Assembly (NCBI GenBank): GCA_009741485.1
Contig: CM019216.1
Span: 56,090,918-56,154,917 of the forward strand
Length of the DNA stretch: 64,000 nt
Reading direction: 5' to 3'
From: Malurus cyaneus samueli
Taxonomy: Eukaryota > Chordata > Aves > Passeriformes > Maluridae
The number at the start of each line of letters is the position of its first letter. Within the stretch, counting starts at the first letter, position 1. The position numbers and the translations under genes are program-made. The notes under the pieces were generated by a model. The model was not told the origin of the DNA and searched no databases. It saw nothing but the letters and a program-made list of their open reading frames with translations. Below are positions 1 to 14,400 of this stretch, in pieces.

Positions 1-3000
1 ACCACTGGAAATCCTTTTTTTGGGAAAAGCTATTTCATAGCTGTCTGTTGTCTTTCAAGGGAATTTTTAACTGATCTCACAAGATATGTGGAATCTACTT
101 TATCAACAGGATCAGGAAAAAAAATCTGTAACCAAACAATAAAATAGTAATCCATTCTTCAGCAGAAGAAGTAGTTTCAAGATGAAGAAAAATCCTTTAA
201 TTAATTTTAAAGATGGCTCAGTGACGGAGGCAGAACTAAAGATACAGAGCTTACAGTGAATACCTCAGCTCCAGTTGCTGGTGTAACAATAAGGATTCTA
301 CCTTTATGCAATGACTGCATGCACCTGGGATTATTTTTCTGTAGTACCTGCTTGTAAGGATTTTGGGCCAAGGTAGATCCTTCTCAATTTATTTGTAGGT
401 CAGCTGTCAATATTTTGTCTTTGAAGCAGCTCCTCTCACCTTGTGTTTTTCCCAGCTTTCTCTCTTTCCGCTGCAGCACAATTACGCATGGGTCAGGGCA
501 GTCAACAGGCTGAGCTGCTGTGATTTTTTTCTGAGCTCCTCTGTTCTCTGGTTTTCTGACATTCCTAGCATGAATAGGTGCACTAAGATAATTACGCTAA
601 TCCATCTAGCCAAACACCTAACTTATATATTTGAAGCTAATTAGATAAACTACAAAATGGGTCATTTTTCAGCCCCTCAGCCTCCGCCTGCTTATGAGCA
701 TTACCCCTGAGGGGACTCTTTCTCAATCAGGTAGACATTTCTGGGAATGAGATCTAATGAATCCCTTTACCTCCTGAACTGAAAATCTCTTTTCATTGAG
801 ACTTAAGCAAACTGAGGACAAATTTAGGCATGACAGAAGTAGGAACTCTCCCAAGGCAACAGTTCTGTTTCTTTCTGCCCAGATTAGGTTTGACCCAATC
901 TACTGACAAAAGGGCAAGAGCTTTTTGGGAGCAACAGTGTAGTGGGAGCCTTACTTCTCAAGTAAAGAAAAGCAAGGCAAGACTACATCATTTAGTTCCC
1001 CTTACTGACATTAGTGCAATATGCAGATAAGATCTTTCAAATTAATAATAAAGAACCTTGCCAGAAATTTGTCTGTTCTCTGGATGCTGGAACTGGATTA
1101 AGTTTCACAAGTAGCAGGGCCTTTTTTTCTCCCAGATTTTTCAAAATGTTTAAGCCTGAAACTGCTAGCCTACACTAATGCTTTGTGCTTTTTTAATGTG
1201 AAATTTTGTGGTTTTAAAAAATATGACAAATTATCTGAAAATAGATATTGTCTTTTTCCATTAATGACAGCTGATCACAATACTTTTGTCAGTTTTCAAC
1301 TGGAGTCACATTCCCTTGCCAAATGCCCAGTAAGAAACAATTTTGGCCTACAGAGACATCCTGCCTAACTTAGACACCAGCAAAGGCAGCAGGGGAGACA
1401 GCGGCACTGACTTGCTGTGAGTTGAACAAAATGAAACAGCATCTCAGTGACAAACCCAGGATTCAGTCAAAACATTTAAATGATTCAGAGTCATGCTTCT
1501 CCATTTACATCAGCAATGTTACAACTAAGATTAATATCACTGTAGACTTGCAGGCTTTTGGCAAAGAAAAGAGTGTCTGAGTATAATGCATTTTGGGGCA
1601 ATAGTGGGGTAAAAAGACAGAATTTGCAGGGGTAGGGGGAACAGAGAAAAGGACAAAACAGGCACAAATGTGAAGCCTTATAGCAAATATGACTGGTGAA
1701 GCACACAGCCACAAACCTTTGCCACTCTCCACTCCTTAGCTTTTCTGGTCTGCCAGCTTAAAAGAAAAGACAATGAAGTCATCCTCTAAAAATATTTCTG
1801 TCAATGTGAAGCTAAACACACTTCCAAAGCACAAAATGTGAGTCTACTCAGGAACAAAATTCCTTTGTAAGTTAAGATGGGGTATGTGATGTACCTGAAT
1901 TCAACAACCCTTGGCTAGAACAGGCTTTCTTTTTTCTTCCAGACTTTCCTATATCTCTGAAGCAGAAGGGAGAAGATGCTGCCCCTGGACAGCCCTACGC
2001 CAGGCTCAGACACACAGCCCTGCAAAGTGGAGCTGTAAGGCAGCAGAGGAGCCAACCTCACTGCTGCTGCTGGGATCGCACCAGAGCACATTTGCTACAA
2101 AGTTATGTGTGTCAGGCAAAAAAAAAAAAAAGAAAGTCATTGACCAGTAAAACTGACACAGGCCTGTTTTTTCCTCTCGCTGCCAAACAAAAGGGTAGCA
2201 CATGCAGACTGTGTGCAGACTACTGAGGCTCAGTTGCTGCCAGGGAAAGAAACAAAGGTGAGATTCCCGTATTGCTTCCCCCCACCTCTTTTCCTGTTCT
2301 GACGCTGTAATTTTAGAGGTTGAAGCAGGTGAAAAAGGCTTTTCCACTGTAACACAAGGTCTTTTCTTCTATTGCCTGCCTCAAGTGTAATGACTTGTTA
2401 TTTTCTGCTCCTTTTGCTTCCAGAATGAGCTCTGATGGAGCTCCCTAATGATAACAAACCGTCACTGCAGTAATATTGATACCTGTTGTAATCACTGGTG
2501 TTCTGGCTTTTCAATTTTCACTATTTGCCTTGGATCAAGTAGCTCTGTGCTAATGCAACAGAAGGTCATCAGATGAAGGGGCTGATAACAGAGAAGGACT
2601 GTTCTACTTAACATGCATGGAGGATTATGCTTTTCAGTCGTCCTCGAGCTAATCTTTCAAGTTGTCCTTTTTTGACTTTCTCAGTTTAATCAGTTTAATC
2701 TCATCTTCCCTCTTTTCTGATTACAAGGATTTTCTGTAGAAACCTTGCCTCCACAATAAAGACCACGTGGCAATTTATTCTTGTATTGATTTCAACATTT
2801 CTTTTCCACTACCAGGGCTCTGATGTACGGGGAAAGGGTGAAAGCTAGAGGGGAAGCAGAGGGGTTCCCTCTAGTGCCTCCTGCCTAGCAAATCCCCACA
2901 CTTTTGTTATCTGGGAATCTGAATTACTCCTTTAAGACACTTGAAGTCAGAAATGGCAGTCATATTGGAAATACTCAGCTGTGATTAAAAGTTAGTGGAG

Positions 3001-5542
3001 AGTGTAAGAGTGATAAAGCATAATCACGAGGCACACCAAATCTGGGGCACCGGTAATCAAAGTGTTCAGGGCACATTTTCCAAGGGGCTCTTTGATGGTT
3101 GCCATCACAACTGCTTACATAGCAGAACCCAGCACTTCTTGTCCCACAGGTGGGGAATTCAGATGCAAAACCAGGGAGTTAAGCAGAGTGGCTGGTTTGC
3201 ACAAGTGTGCCTGTCATGTATTTTCATATGTGTTTGACTGCATGGACAAACTACTCTATCTACTTTTTGTCTGTCTCCCTGGCACAGGAGGAATTCCCAC
3301 AATTATTGATCTTTCCTGGCAGAAGAGATGAAGGCTGCTTAGCATTGGGTTCATATTTTACCTATTTATGTCTGCAATGTATAGTAAGAATAGAGACAAG
3401 AAAGCAAGACGCAATATGCTTTTCCACACACTCCCTAGGCCTTCAGAAAGGAGGCACAGACAGCTATGGGGGACAACTGGGCAGCCCCACTTCAATAAAT
3501 AAGCTAAGTCTTTTCAAAAGGCAAATAAAAGGTCCAAGAGACAATTGCCACCTTGTCTTTGCAACCAAATAACAGAGGAATTGTCCCAGCCCCATACAGC
3601 TGCTACTGCATTAGATACCACCTCATCATCACACTTCCATAGTCCCTCATTCCACAGACAACTGCAGTGTTTGTCTGCAGCCTCAGTTTCCCCCCACATA
3701 CACACACTTCTTGACTTGTGAGTAACACAACAGCAGTGAGATGGGATCTGATGAAATGGGCTGGTGTATCTGTTTAGTCCTGTAAGACTGCTCTAATTTG
3801 CCTACAAATAATGAAGGATTTTGCCTTCTCTTCAGGGTTCCTGGAGATAATGATATACCATAGCCAGCGGAGGTGAACATCTGTTTTAAGAACTGTGAAC
3901 TTACAGAGACCATTTGTCTATCTGATCTTCCTTTCTTGTTCTTCAGTGCACCCTATCCATTTCTCCGTTAATTAAATAGATGTGAAATCGCTAAACCACT
4001 GGGTCGAAGAAACAATTAAACAACAACTGAAATAAAAAAGTGGGAAGGAGGAGACTCTTCTTTTTTCCTCTCAGCTGATTCTGCTTGGTAGAAATTGCCC
4101 TACTTTTTGAGCATAGACTTTCTTTTCCTTTCACAGAAAGAAAACTTGGATTCATGAGGGCGTATCCACCTAGTGACAATATGGTAGTTAACCCAAGAGA
4201 ACAATGCATCCCATTAATCTGCTCATGCTTAATTGGAAAGTACAATATGGAACTGGCATGTTAAAGGCAGACTGTAAATGTACTTGGATTGGTTGCTATT
4301 TAATTGATGCAACTGGCACATAAATATGTGTACCCTAAAAAAAGAGAGTGAGGGAAAGCAATCAGATGTAATGAGTCACATTTTCCTTTTGAATAATACC
4401 CATAGCAGTTATAGGCAAAAATAATAAGCATTAAACTACTGCCATCAACCTCTGCCCATATTATCTGAGGAGAAAATATCAGCCCTTGTCTGCACTGCCC
4501 AGTGTCCTGCAGCAGCCTGGAGCTGGAAAGCCTGGGAGCTGTAGGATTTGCAGAGTTAACTCTACAATCCCCCATGCTTACCTTGCTGCCTCCTTTGCCC
4601 ATCTGTGACCATCTGTGTGCTCCTCTGGGGACTCAGCAGGGACAGGAGGAAACCTCTGACCTATGCAGCGCCCCTGGTGCACCACTGGCTCTGCTCTGCC
4701 TCACAGGAGGAAGAGCAGCAGGCCCAGCAGTGACCCAAGTGTTTCCCAGGAATCGCAGCAGGGAGCAAGGATAGAAAGCACAAAGGCTCATGCTACTGCA
4801 TTGCAGAGAAGGACTGAAGTAGAGTCACAAGGAGCCTTTGATCCCCAAAGACAAGAACATGGACCAGGGTTGTTTTCCAGAACAGCAAAGGGCAAACAAC
4901 ATGCTTTTGTTTCATCAGCTGATTTCATCTTTAAACAATACTAGAGGCTGTGGGATTGCTTTGCAGGACATTGAAAATCATCCTTTCATAATGCAGAGCA
5001 CATCTTTCCTTACAGGCATGAGAAAAGGGAAGACTGCTAGAAACCAGGTCCTTTGGCAATACAATACTTGTATAATTAGACTACTGCCTATATGAAATTA
5101 CTTCCCACAAAACCATAAACTTCTTTGCTAAAAAGTGATGTCCCACACTGTTTAAAAATCTGTCACAAAGGCAAAATGAAAAAAAAGCTGAGCATTTTCT
5201 GCTTGTGTCCAATCTTATTTTTACCACTGCCACCAGCACCTTGTATGATCTTCACACAAAAACATAAACTTTAGTCTTCCAGAAAACTCCTCACTGAATT
5301 TTTCCCTGTAAATATGACAGATTAGTTCCTGAACCTTCTGACTGAAATATTTTTCCCCTGCCAACACTATCCATTGTGTGGAGGCTGCAGTCATAATCTG
5401 TGAAATGAATAGTACTTGTTAAAGATCTTATAAATAATCTTATCACATGAATATAGCAGAAATTTGCCCAGTTGAGAAATACAGCTCATGAAACTAAATT
5501 TTTGCAAAACAGTATCCCTCTGAAAAAGGGTTTCAGCAGTAT
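1..5542. other. AT-rich non-coding DNA, no gene seen
   Basis: No open frame here has a credible exon structure or a recognisable domain. Small local features are a 14-base A run at about 2118-2131 and a short tandem duplication of AGTTTAATC near 2683-2700. An isolated minus-strand donor-like site (CTTACC on the plus strand, about 4580) has no matching acceptor or coding frame. The stretch is consistent with intron or intergenic DNA. Confidence 0.7.
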
Positions 5543-5600
5543 GAAAAAACAAAACAAAACAAAACAAAAAAAAAAAGAAAAAGAAATAAGAAAAAGGAGA
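5543..5600. repeat. (AAAAC)n simple repeat running into an A/G-rich tail
   Basis: Four or more AAAAC units are followed by a run of A and then AAG/AAAAAG-type sequence. This is a low-complexity tract. No retroelement body is recognisable on either side, so it is called a simple repeat and not a poly(A) tail. Confidence 0.85.
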
Positions 5601-8600
5601 ATGATGGCCTTAGAGGTCTCTGTGTCTGCACAACCCTGTTGGATGTGACAATGCCGTAGCAATCTTCACTTTTCTATGTCTGCAGCATAGCTGGTCTGTC
5701 CCTTATCTGGAAAAGACCACAAGGTCTCCTGATATGTCTCGAACAGCATAAACTCAAAAGCAGTGGAAGGGAGGATGGAGATGGTGGGAACACAGGGATG
5801 CACCTTGTGTGCAGCAGGGACATGGTGGATATATAGGTGATAGTTTGGAAGGGAGATGGGAGGAGATAATGAAATGGGGCAGACAGGGCAGAAATGACCC
5901 ATTTCTGTTTTTTCCAGACCATTACTGTCATATTCTCAATTGCCTGGCAGATGTCCTCTGTATCTGATTAATAAGAGTTGGAACAACACATTTTTCTGGC
6001 CAGGTTTTCTCTTTTCAAATGATAACTCCTCTACTGAGCTGAAAGGATCAGGAAAAGGTATCCAGAATGGTCCAGCAGCTGAAGATCTTGACAAGAGAAG
6101 GCAGCACTGGGAGAGGCAAGAGCAGAGGGCTGTATGCAGAAAGCAGCATAGAGATTTTGGAAGGAAAAGGAGCTGGAAACTTTTGAATTGCTGAGCATGA
6201 ACTAGTTTTTTCCAGAAAACTGGATTACAAATAATCCTGTCTGTAAAATTACTAGGAAAAATAAAAAATAAAACAGCTGATCTCAGTTCATCTCTTGCTT
6301 TTGAGGATAAAAAAAGCCTGGAACAGTTTTAAGACATGCATTTCTATTCACAAAAGGTCCTGATGTAACACCTACACCAGTGTCTAATCTGGATTTTCAA
6401 GTGAAATCTTTGTGGGTCATTTGTGCACTCACAGTATTGGCAAATGAGGGTGATGTCACATAACACAAAGCCATACACTTTTCCCTAGTTGCTTTAATTG
6501 TATTCTGCTATTAAATTATTATCATACAAATGCTGAAAGGGGAAGAACTTTTATGGTAATTGAAATCCTCTCTGTTCCTGTAATCTATTTATTGAGGTTT
6601 TTACAATTATTTTTATATTTAAAAAAAAAGAGTAAGAAATATGAGTACAACGAAACCACGGAGAAAAGGCATTTGTGATTGGATTAGTGAATCCAGAACA
6701 TAATCATCAATAGATGTCTTTATTATTAATATAGAGTAGCAATTTTGGCTGAATGATTAGCCAAAGTTTCAGAGCCTTATAGACCTGTTCCTATTTGCAT
6801 AAGAAATCAGCAGTGTAAGTCAATTTTACTCTTGGTATAATTTTAAAATAATCTTATTTACTTATACACTTCCAAAAACAGAGGAAAAATTTCACCTAAA
6901 GACTCATTTTCCTGAATGCCACCAAAGCGATAGCATCAGCAAAGACTGTTATTCTCCAGGAATTCCCAGAAGCACTTCCTTACCCAGAGACCTCACCACA
7001 AGCCCTGTTCCTGGCAGCTCCCTCTCCACAGCACACAACCAACAGTTCTTGTGAGCCTCTTGCCCTCTCTGCAGCAGCTTCAGCCAAGAACCTCTCTGCT
7101 TGCACCAATGAGTTGCTCATGACATTGCCTAAGCTCTGATAGACCACAGCTCTCCATAGCACTGCTGTCCACCAAGAGGGACCCAACAGTTCCCAAAGAA
7201 GTCTGAAGGACATCTCAGGCTTAACCCTGTCTAAAGTTTGGCAAAGTGGGGAGGACCAGGGACCCCCTCAGAAAGCCTTCTAAGGAAGTTTTCACCTTGA
7301 GAAGGTAACAAAAGCTGCCTACAGAGGAGCTCATTCTCTGTAAGCTTTGACTAAGTATTATCGTGTCTTTCCCTTCTGGAAAGAGAAGGTGCCAAGGCTT
7401 GCTTGTCCCATGGCATGTTATCCACGAGCTGGGTGGGAGTCTCTTTTGTGTTTGTAGTGAATCTGCTACACTTAACTTTAAATGTCTAGTGGGTGCTATC
7501 CCTCTATTCTTTCAAGGCTGCTTTTCCTCATGCCTTGCATTGCTTTAGTGACATCTCCCAGGGGATGCTAATTTTTATTTCTAGTAATGTGGATAAGGCA
7601 TAAAACTTGTACAGCCTCTGTCTCTCAACTTCTCTCCTTTTCATTTATTTATTTTTTCTTTCTTCTTCTTGGATATCATCTCATCATGTTTCTTCTGCCA
7701 CAATTGGGTGTGACCTTTTACTCTGATTTGTCATTTCATTCCATATTAACTGTGTTATAAAGACCTGTTGATTCCCTTTATTGAATCTCTTTAAAATCTG
7801 TGCTTGGTTAATGATTGAGACACCCACAACTCTGGTGCATGCTTTGGCTCTTTCTCATATAATATTTAAATGGGCTTCTTGCTGGTCTTAATGCACTTGT
7901 TCTATCTAAACTGCAATCTGTGCAGTTATTTGCCCAGCCTGAATTTTTTGTTGTTTGCTGGTTGTTTTTGTTGTTTTGTGTTTCACAGTCTCCTCATGAA
8001 ACTCTGTTACTTGGGTCACTCCTATTTTATTATTCTTGTTTTGCATATTCCATTTAAGATTTTGATACTGGCCTTGCTTTATTTAAACTATTTTATTATT
8101 GGGTTTGGGGAGGAGACCATTGTATGAGCAGAGGGTGGGAGGCTAATACTACAAGACCCTTGTCTCCTGAACTGATCTAAGGCTGTCACTTCTCATACCG
8201 CTCTGAGAGTTACCCAAAGATGTAATCCAAGAACAGAAGTTGAAGAGCTAAGCCACTGTGCAGGATTTGTCCCTTGCAACAATATGTAACCTGACAGAGT
8301 CCACGGAAGCGCAGCATTAACACTTCAAACATGCTCAGAGATGACAATAATTTTGCAGATGTGCAACCAAGCATCTGATGAAAACTGCAGAAATTGTACT
8401 CAGAAATTCTGTTGCTGGTACAAATCTGGTGCATCTTTATTTCTGTTTCTGCTCTTCTTAAAATGGCATTGTGATGGAGGTATTAAACTATATCCCCCAT
8501 TACAACAGCAGTACTTTTTCATCCCCTTTAATTTTGTGAGATGCAGCATGAAGCTCTAGCTCACCTCCATTTACCTGACGCATTACTGTCATTTTGAAGG

Positions 8601-11299
8601 GCAGATGTTCTTACATACCACGCTTCAAAAAGCTCAGCTCTTTTCTATTGCTTCACAGAGACATGCTCCAACAAGAGGTGTCACTCACATGTGACACACC
8701 ACCGCATCTGCACTCCACACCACCACACGCACAGGTGCTTCCCTGAAACTACTGCAGTTTGTCACCACTCTGCTCCAACACATCCTCTGTACATTGGTTT
8801 TACAGCTCTACTAGGGATTGCTATGGCAATATTCTGGAGTATTTATCTGGTTTTTTGTAAGGGAAATGCTCACTGTGTATGGCTGCCTGGAGACCAGCAA
8901 TTCCAGTTCATAAGCTTTCAAACTTGTTTTCATTCTGCAACAGAGTGAAGAGCCCATCTATTGACAGCCTTCACAGGCTCACATTTTGCAAAATTGTTGA
9001 CTTCCAGAATAAAGAAAACCTCCAACTTTGGCTTAGAAAACTGGAGAATTTCATACCTTTGAGAAAGACAAGGAGTTTTGACCCTTACAAGTGTGTTTTT
9101 CACAACTTCCTTCAAATGGCTACCCCTTGATAAAGCATTTATGGGAAAACGAAAAACGACATTTAGTGAAAATACAAGATCCAGCCAGCCGTCCTCACAC
9201 TCTTTATGCTAAGTATCCAGACCCGAGCCCTCCGCAATACCCTTCAAAATCTGTTTACCATAGATTTTAGACTCCTTGTTTGCTTTCTACCTTGAGCAAT
9301 TGGTCAAACAGGCAACACCAGAAAGCATGGACGTGTCATAAATCTATAAGATAACTTTACCTTTTAGAGCAGCTCCTACCTCCCCAGCCCAGGTGAAGGT
9401 GTGATGCAGGACACACCAATTGCTCCAGTAGTGTCACAGCACCCCTCTGGTGACCATAGTGGCAGGGTGTCAGCACAACTCCTTGGTGGCTTCAGCATCC
9501 TCAGGTGCAGTGAGGAAGATGACAATGTCAACTCCAGTAATTCACACATCTCCTGGCATCAGGGCCCTCTGGGGGGTACCCGTGCAGCTCAAAGCCTGGC
9601 CTTTCACTTCTTCCTACAAGAGCAAAGGAAATGTTTCTTTTCTCAGGCCTCTGAAGAAAGTTTACACCTTTATTTCTGCAGCACCGAGGAAGGCAGGCTT
9701 TAAATAATACATTTCTAGAGTGTTTTTGTGCAAGTGTCAGGGATGGATGAACTCATTTGAACCATGAAGCAGTTGGAAAAGTGGTATTCAAACAGCACAC
9801 CTGATGTCAGCTGTGAAACTGCTCTGCTCCTACAAAAAGGCCACTGAAGAGCATGAGAGGTAACTCGGGAAGGGAATCACCATCACCACCACCATCACCT
9901 CATGACCATGGTGCTGAAGTTCCAGTACAACTCCCAACAGAGGGGTAACACCTGAAAAAAAAAATAAACAAAAACAAACAGTTTTTTTTTAAAGAATCAA
10001 GACCACAGCAGTTCTTTGACCAATCATTGCCAAGTGATTAGGACAACTCACTGAGAAAAATTGTCAGTTTTGGAGCAGAATTGTTATATTTCTATTTGCA
10101 ATAATGATCCAAAGAAGAGCACCCACAATAGTTTTCTCTTTTGCTTATTGCAAACAAAAGATACAGATTTTGTGAATCTAGGCACAGACTGAGAAGAATG
10201 AAGTGAGGTTAGTGAAGCTGGTGTTACATCTTTCTTTTAGAAGGGAAATTAAAAGACCTTCTCATATGACCATATGGCAGGAAACAAGATCCCTCATAGT
10301 ACATGCTCCCAGGCTAGAACCTGAAGCTTATGTTTTCATAAGTCCTTGGGACTTCACAGCCTGCTCAGGCATTAGACAAGACAATTAAACAAGCAGACAT
10401 TCTTTTCCATTGTTCTCAGTGGGAATTCTTGATCCTAACCATTCTGAAATGACACCCTTAATATGCTGATTTCAGAGCATTTATACCCTGTGGGAGTTTT
10501 GTCCTCTGATTGTGTCAACTCTAACTGTAGTAGATGGAAAATTGAATCAGTTGTAATTGGTTTTATCAACTGGACAGCAGAAACAGACACATGAAAAAAA
10601 ATCACAGATGATCTTAATGAGAAAATGTCATGTTCTATAGCATTCTGTGACTATGTGAACATATGTAGAACCACATGTGTGTCTTCCAGACCCACCGGGC
10701 AATAGAAGTATAAAGTACTCAAATGTTAAAGGGTTATCCTATATATTAAAAAAAAATTAATAGAAAAATTCAATTCCCTTTCAGAATATTCAATATTCCT
10801 GAATATACCAGAGCATCTGCAGCTTGAGCATAAAAATGCCAACAAAACCAACCAGATCTGTTTCCTCCTTCCTGGAATTTAATCTGTTGCTACACCGAAT
10901 GTTATCAATACAGAGAGAAAAATTCAGCATCTGACTTTACTTTGGAGTGAGCTTTGTCTATGATCCAGTAGAAATCCCACTTTACATGACCATATGTCTT
11001 TCTGTTGAGGATGAGGTTATTAATACTCTGTTGAGGATTGTATTTTGCTTTGATTAAAGCAATTAAATTAACTTCCTTATATCAGAAGATTCAAAACAGG
11101 TATTAAATACCTTCCCATCTTCAAAATTCACCTAATCTTTGTAGTATTGCAGATGATATTTTTTCAGGTAAAAACAAAATAAAGTTTTGGTCTTGGGAAT
11201 CTTTAAATATGTACATAGCCTGAGAGATATGGAACAAAAAGCCCACTTTCTTATTGCTTGTATTTGACTTTGCTGCTGGCCATTGCACACTTTTCTTAG
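5601..11299. other. Non-coding DNA, no gene seen
   Basis: The sequence is AT-rich with no recognisable coding frame. It includes a short CAC/CAT trinucleotide tract at about 9877-9899 and an A-run followed by a T-run around 9954-9995. The minus-strand frame at 6980-7213 is Ala/Glu-rich and sits in a slightly GC-richer patch, but it has no recognisable domain or convincing splice acceptor. The stretch ends in the polypyrimidine tract of the exon candidate at 11300. Confidence 0.65.
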
Positions 11300-11465
11300 A
11301 TGAATATCACAGATTGTTTGCACATGAAATGTCTTTAAAAGAGCAAGGTGTAAGAGAGTTATTAGAAATAACAGAACTAATTTTTAGTGTAATTGCATTA
11401 AGGCAGAAAAATCATCCTTTAGCACCTGAAGAGCACGCACATGATTTTTACTGGAGATTCTGGAG
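11300..11465 (+). CDS. Candidate internal coding exon, protein not recognised
   Basis: This is the best protein-coding exon candidate in the window. A pyrimidine-rich tract ending TTTTCTTAG precedes it, and GGAG followed by GTAAGAG follows it, so both splice sites are good. The 166-base interval is open in one frame: two bases completing a codon, 54 full codons, then two bases of the next codon. The upstream intron would be phase 1 and the downstream intron phase 2. The peptide begins EYHRLFAHEM and ends EEHAHDFYWRFW. The middle has the heptad-like Leu/Ile pattern of an amphipathic helix (KEQGVRELLEITELIFSVIAL), followed by an aromatic-rich end. The frame closes with TAA two bases inside the presumed intron, as expected of an exon edge. 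I do not recognise the family and propose no function. The 21141-21300 open frame has the phase needed to follow it. Exon status is inferred from sequence only. Confidence 0.5.
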
Positions 11466-14400
11466 GTAAGAGAATAAGAATTTTTGGGTTTTGTTTTCTG
11501 CTTGCTACTTTCTCTATTTTAAATCCCATTTAGAATTATTAAAAATCACTATCTTTCATGTTTTCCTAAATGCCAAGCAAGACAGAGTCCTTAGATAGAG
11601 GCTTTATGACTATTGCTATGATTTGGGTACATGTTTCTTCTGCATTTTGAGATTTTTTTAGGTGGAAATATTTTCCTTTTAATCTGTTACAATTACAATT
11701 ACTTTCCAACAATTTTTTTCTCAGCTAATAATAACTATGAACTTGGCTTAGCTTTGCAGCTTAAAAATTTGGATTGTCTCCTTGTAACATTCTTTTTATA
11801 TCGGTCCCTTCCCCCTTTCAGTCTGACTACCTGAAAATGATGCTTTCAAGATCAAGAGAGTGATTAGAAACCTGAGAATTTTCCTATTCTTACCACAGAT
11901 GTTTTTGCAGCACAATTTTAACATGGAAAAGTTCATTTTTCACTATTGTTTACTGGCAGCTTTTCATACAGAGTACAAGCAATATTCAGAACTGCAAATC
12001 CATGTGATGAAATAATTCTGTCGGCTTAAATTCTAATGAGCACTAGTCAGAGGCCATCCCAAGAATATTTTTCCTGCATTTAAAATTATAAATATAAAGA
12101 GTGAAAAAAAATCCCTCAATCGAAAGGGGAAAATGAAAAGAGCCCAAACCTCTCATACAGTAGCTATAGTAAGCACAAGAAAAACACAGGTTAAGCAGAG
12201 ATTTGGGTAAGGCCGAACTCCAGTTATATGACCACAAAACAAGAACAGGTCTCAGATCTCTTCTGTATCCAATGCAAAGCTTTACCCATAAGTGAAATAT
12301 ATTCTAGAGTGCATGGGCTAGACACTGTCATGAGTTTTCCTTTTTTTTTAATGAGGGTTAGAGGATTGTGCATGTGTGTGCAAGTGCATGGTGTGCAGTT
12401 TCTTGTTCTTTCCACCCAAGAAAGAGCTGGAAAGGCAGGTCTTCTTGGTCCTCTTTTCTTGAGGGAAATCACAAGCAACCGTGAGAAACAAATAGAAGAT
12501 GCTCTTGCTTAATGCAGTGGAGATCAGGGTTGGTTCAGTGTCTTTGTGAGAACAGAATCTGCAATAAGCATTTGAAAGCTTTCAATACTTGGGAAGGCCT
12601 ACGGAAACATTTCACAGGTGCATTTTCAGGGCCAAGCAATGAAATTGGTTTTAATAAAGCCTAGCAAAAAAGGCTTTAATAGGACTTTAGCAATGCATAA
12701 GACTCTGCCCACGGGTGTCTTTATCACTATGTGTAGTAGTACCTTGTCACCAGACTAGGTTTTAATTACACAAGCCATGGGCAAAACTAAGTCTGCTTTC
12801 TAATATCGTTTTGATGTGGTATTCCCTGTATCTCTAGGAAATTAAGATCCCTGTTATGCTTATCCTCTCTCGAGCATTAAACAGCAAGTGCCATTGCCAA
12901 AGACAGGAGTTACACTCTGTATTGGTAGTGGGGAAAAGCTGAATTCTGACCATTTCACTGACTCAGATCCCCTACACACCTCCAGTACACACACAGATAA
13001 AACTTACCACTTGTGCCATGGCAATTAAAAGGCATTAACCCTGGCACACACCAAACTCTAGTTGGCAAAGTGCCTTTATATTAATTAGAGCAGATTAGTT
13101 CAGATTTCCAGTTCGAGCATAAAACCCACAATATTGCAGCACCAGATGAATTTGCTCCAGCTGCAGCACTTGAGTTTGTCATGAACTCTCCACCTCCTAG
13201 TTCAGAGTTGTACCACCACAGCTGTCCAAAATGACCAGATGTAATTGGGTTCAGAGTTCAAACTATGCTCCAGCTTCTTCCCATTAAAGTCTGTTGATGC
13301 AGTGGCAGATGAAGCACATTGAAATGCTGGGAGAGTAGGAGGGAAGCTATGAGCAGACAAAGTTCAGGTCTGCCCTGTTGGATCCCAGGATGAAGTACAC
13401 AACCAGCTTATGGTTGTGTTTTCAAGAACTCAGGTGTGCTCCCCTGGAGAAGACTTTATCTCCTCCTCTAATTACGGTAAAACATATCTCATTTTTGCTA
13501 ATGTATTTTGTCTATTCCATGGCTTGATACTTCTGAGACTCATTTATTTTTTTTAAATGTCAGGGCTTTCTCCTGAGATTGTTCATTCATTATATTTATT
13601 TTCTTGGACATGATTTAACAAACCATCCCTGAAGAATTTGCAGCTATTAACTTTGCCGAACAGAAACTCAAGTGAGAGTTAAAGGCAAATGGTCTAGAAG
13701 AAAGCAATGGGCCAAAGCACCTCCAGGGTATTCATCAGCCCCAAAACTCATGTTCATATAACATATTCTCACAAAATAGGGGCAAAAAAAATAAAAAGGA
13801 AATGAAATAAAATAAAGTAGAAGTTCTGTTGTTGCTGGTATGACATCACAAAGCACAAATAAAATCTAGATAAGAAGAGCAAGGATAAGGGTTTTTGTCA
13901 AGTTACCCAAACCTTTACCCTCATTCCTGGTCAATCCTTATGCACTGTCCATTTTTATCTCACTTTCACTTCTGCAAGCTCCAAGGCCAGCAAAAGCAGC
14001 TGCCCAGCTACACTGTCATGGGGTGGCCATTTGGCTCACCCTGCTCTCAGTGGCAGCTCTTTGTTTGTGGAATTCTGGGCTGATGTTCACCAGAAACCTT
14101 ATTCTGTGAAGAAAACCTACCTGCTGCCACTATTAAAACTAAGGAAGCTACAAGTGGCAGTGTGGCAAAGTCACCTCGTGTGGTCTTCAGAGAAGGGTAA
14201 GACGAGTATACCGTATAATGTAACGCAGTTGTATAATTTTGGTCGTCCTCCAGGCTGTAATTGCAAATTAATTCTGATGAACAGAACATGATGAAGGGTC
14301 TGAACGCAGAAGTCCATCTGGTTTTCTCCAAATACACCAGCTGTACACAACCGAGAATGTATGTCCATTCATTCTGTGCACATAATTCCAAACAGTATGA

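Noticed and set aside
4300..4602. Minus-strand frame starting MGKGGSK followed by a strong GTAAGC-type donor
   Set aside because: A first exon ending after MGKGGSK would need a promoter and a partner exon. Neither is visible, and the remaining frame has no protein character.
6980..7213. 77-codon minus-strand frame ending at a GGGTAAGG donor-like site
   Set aside because: The composition looks somewhat coding (Ala/Glu-rich), but there is no acceptor, no homologue and no conserved motif. Not enough to annotate.
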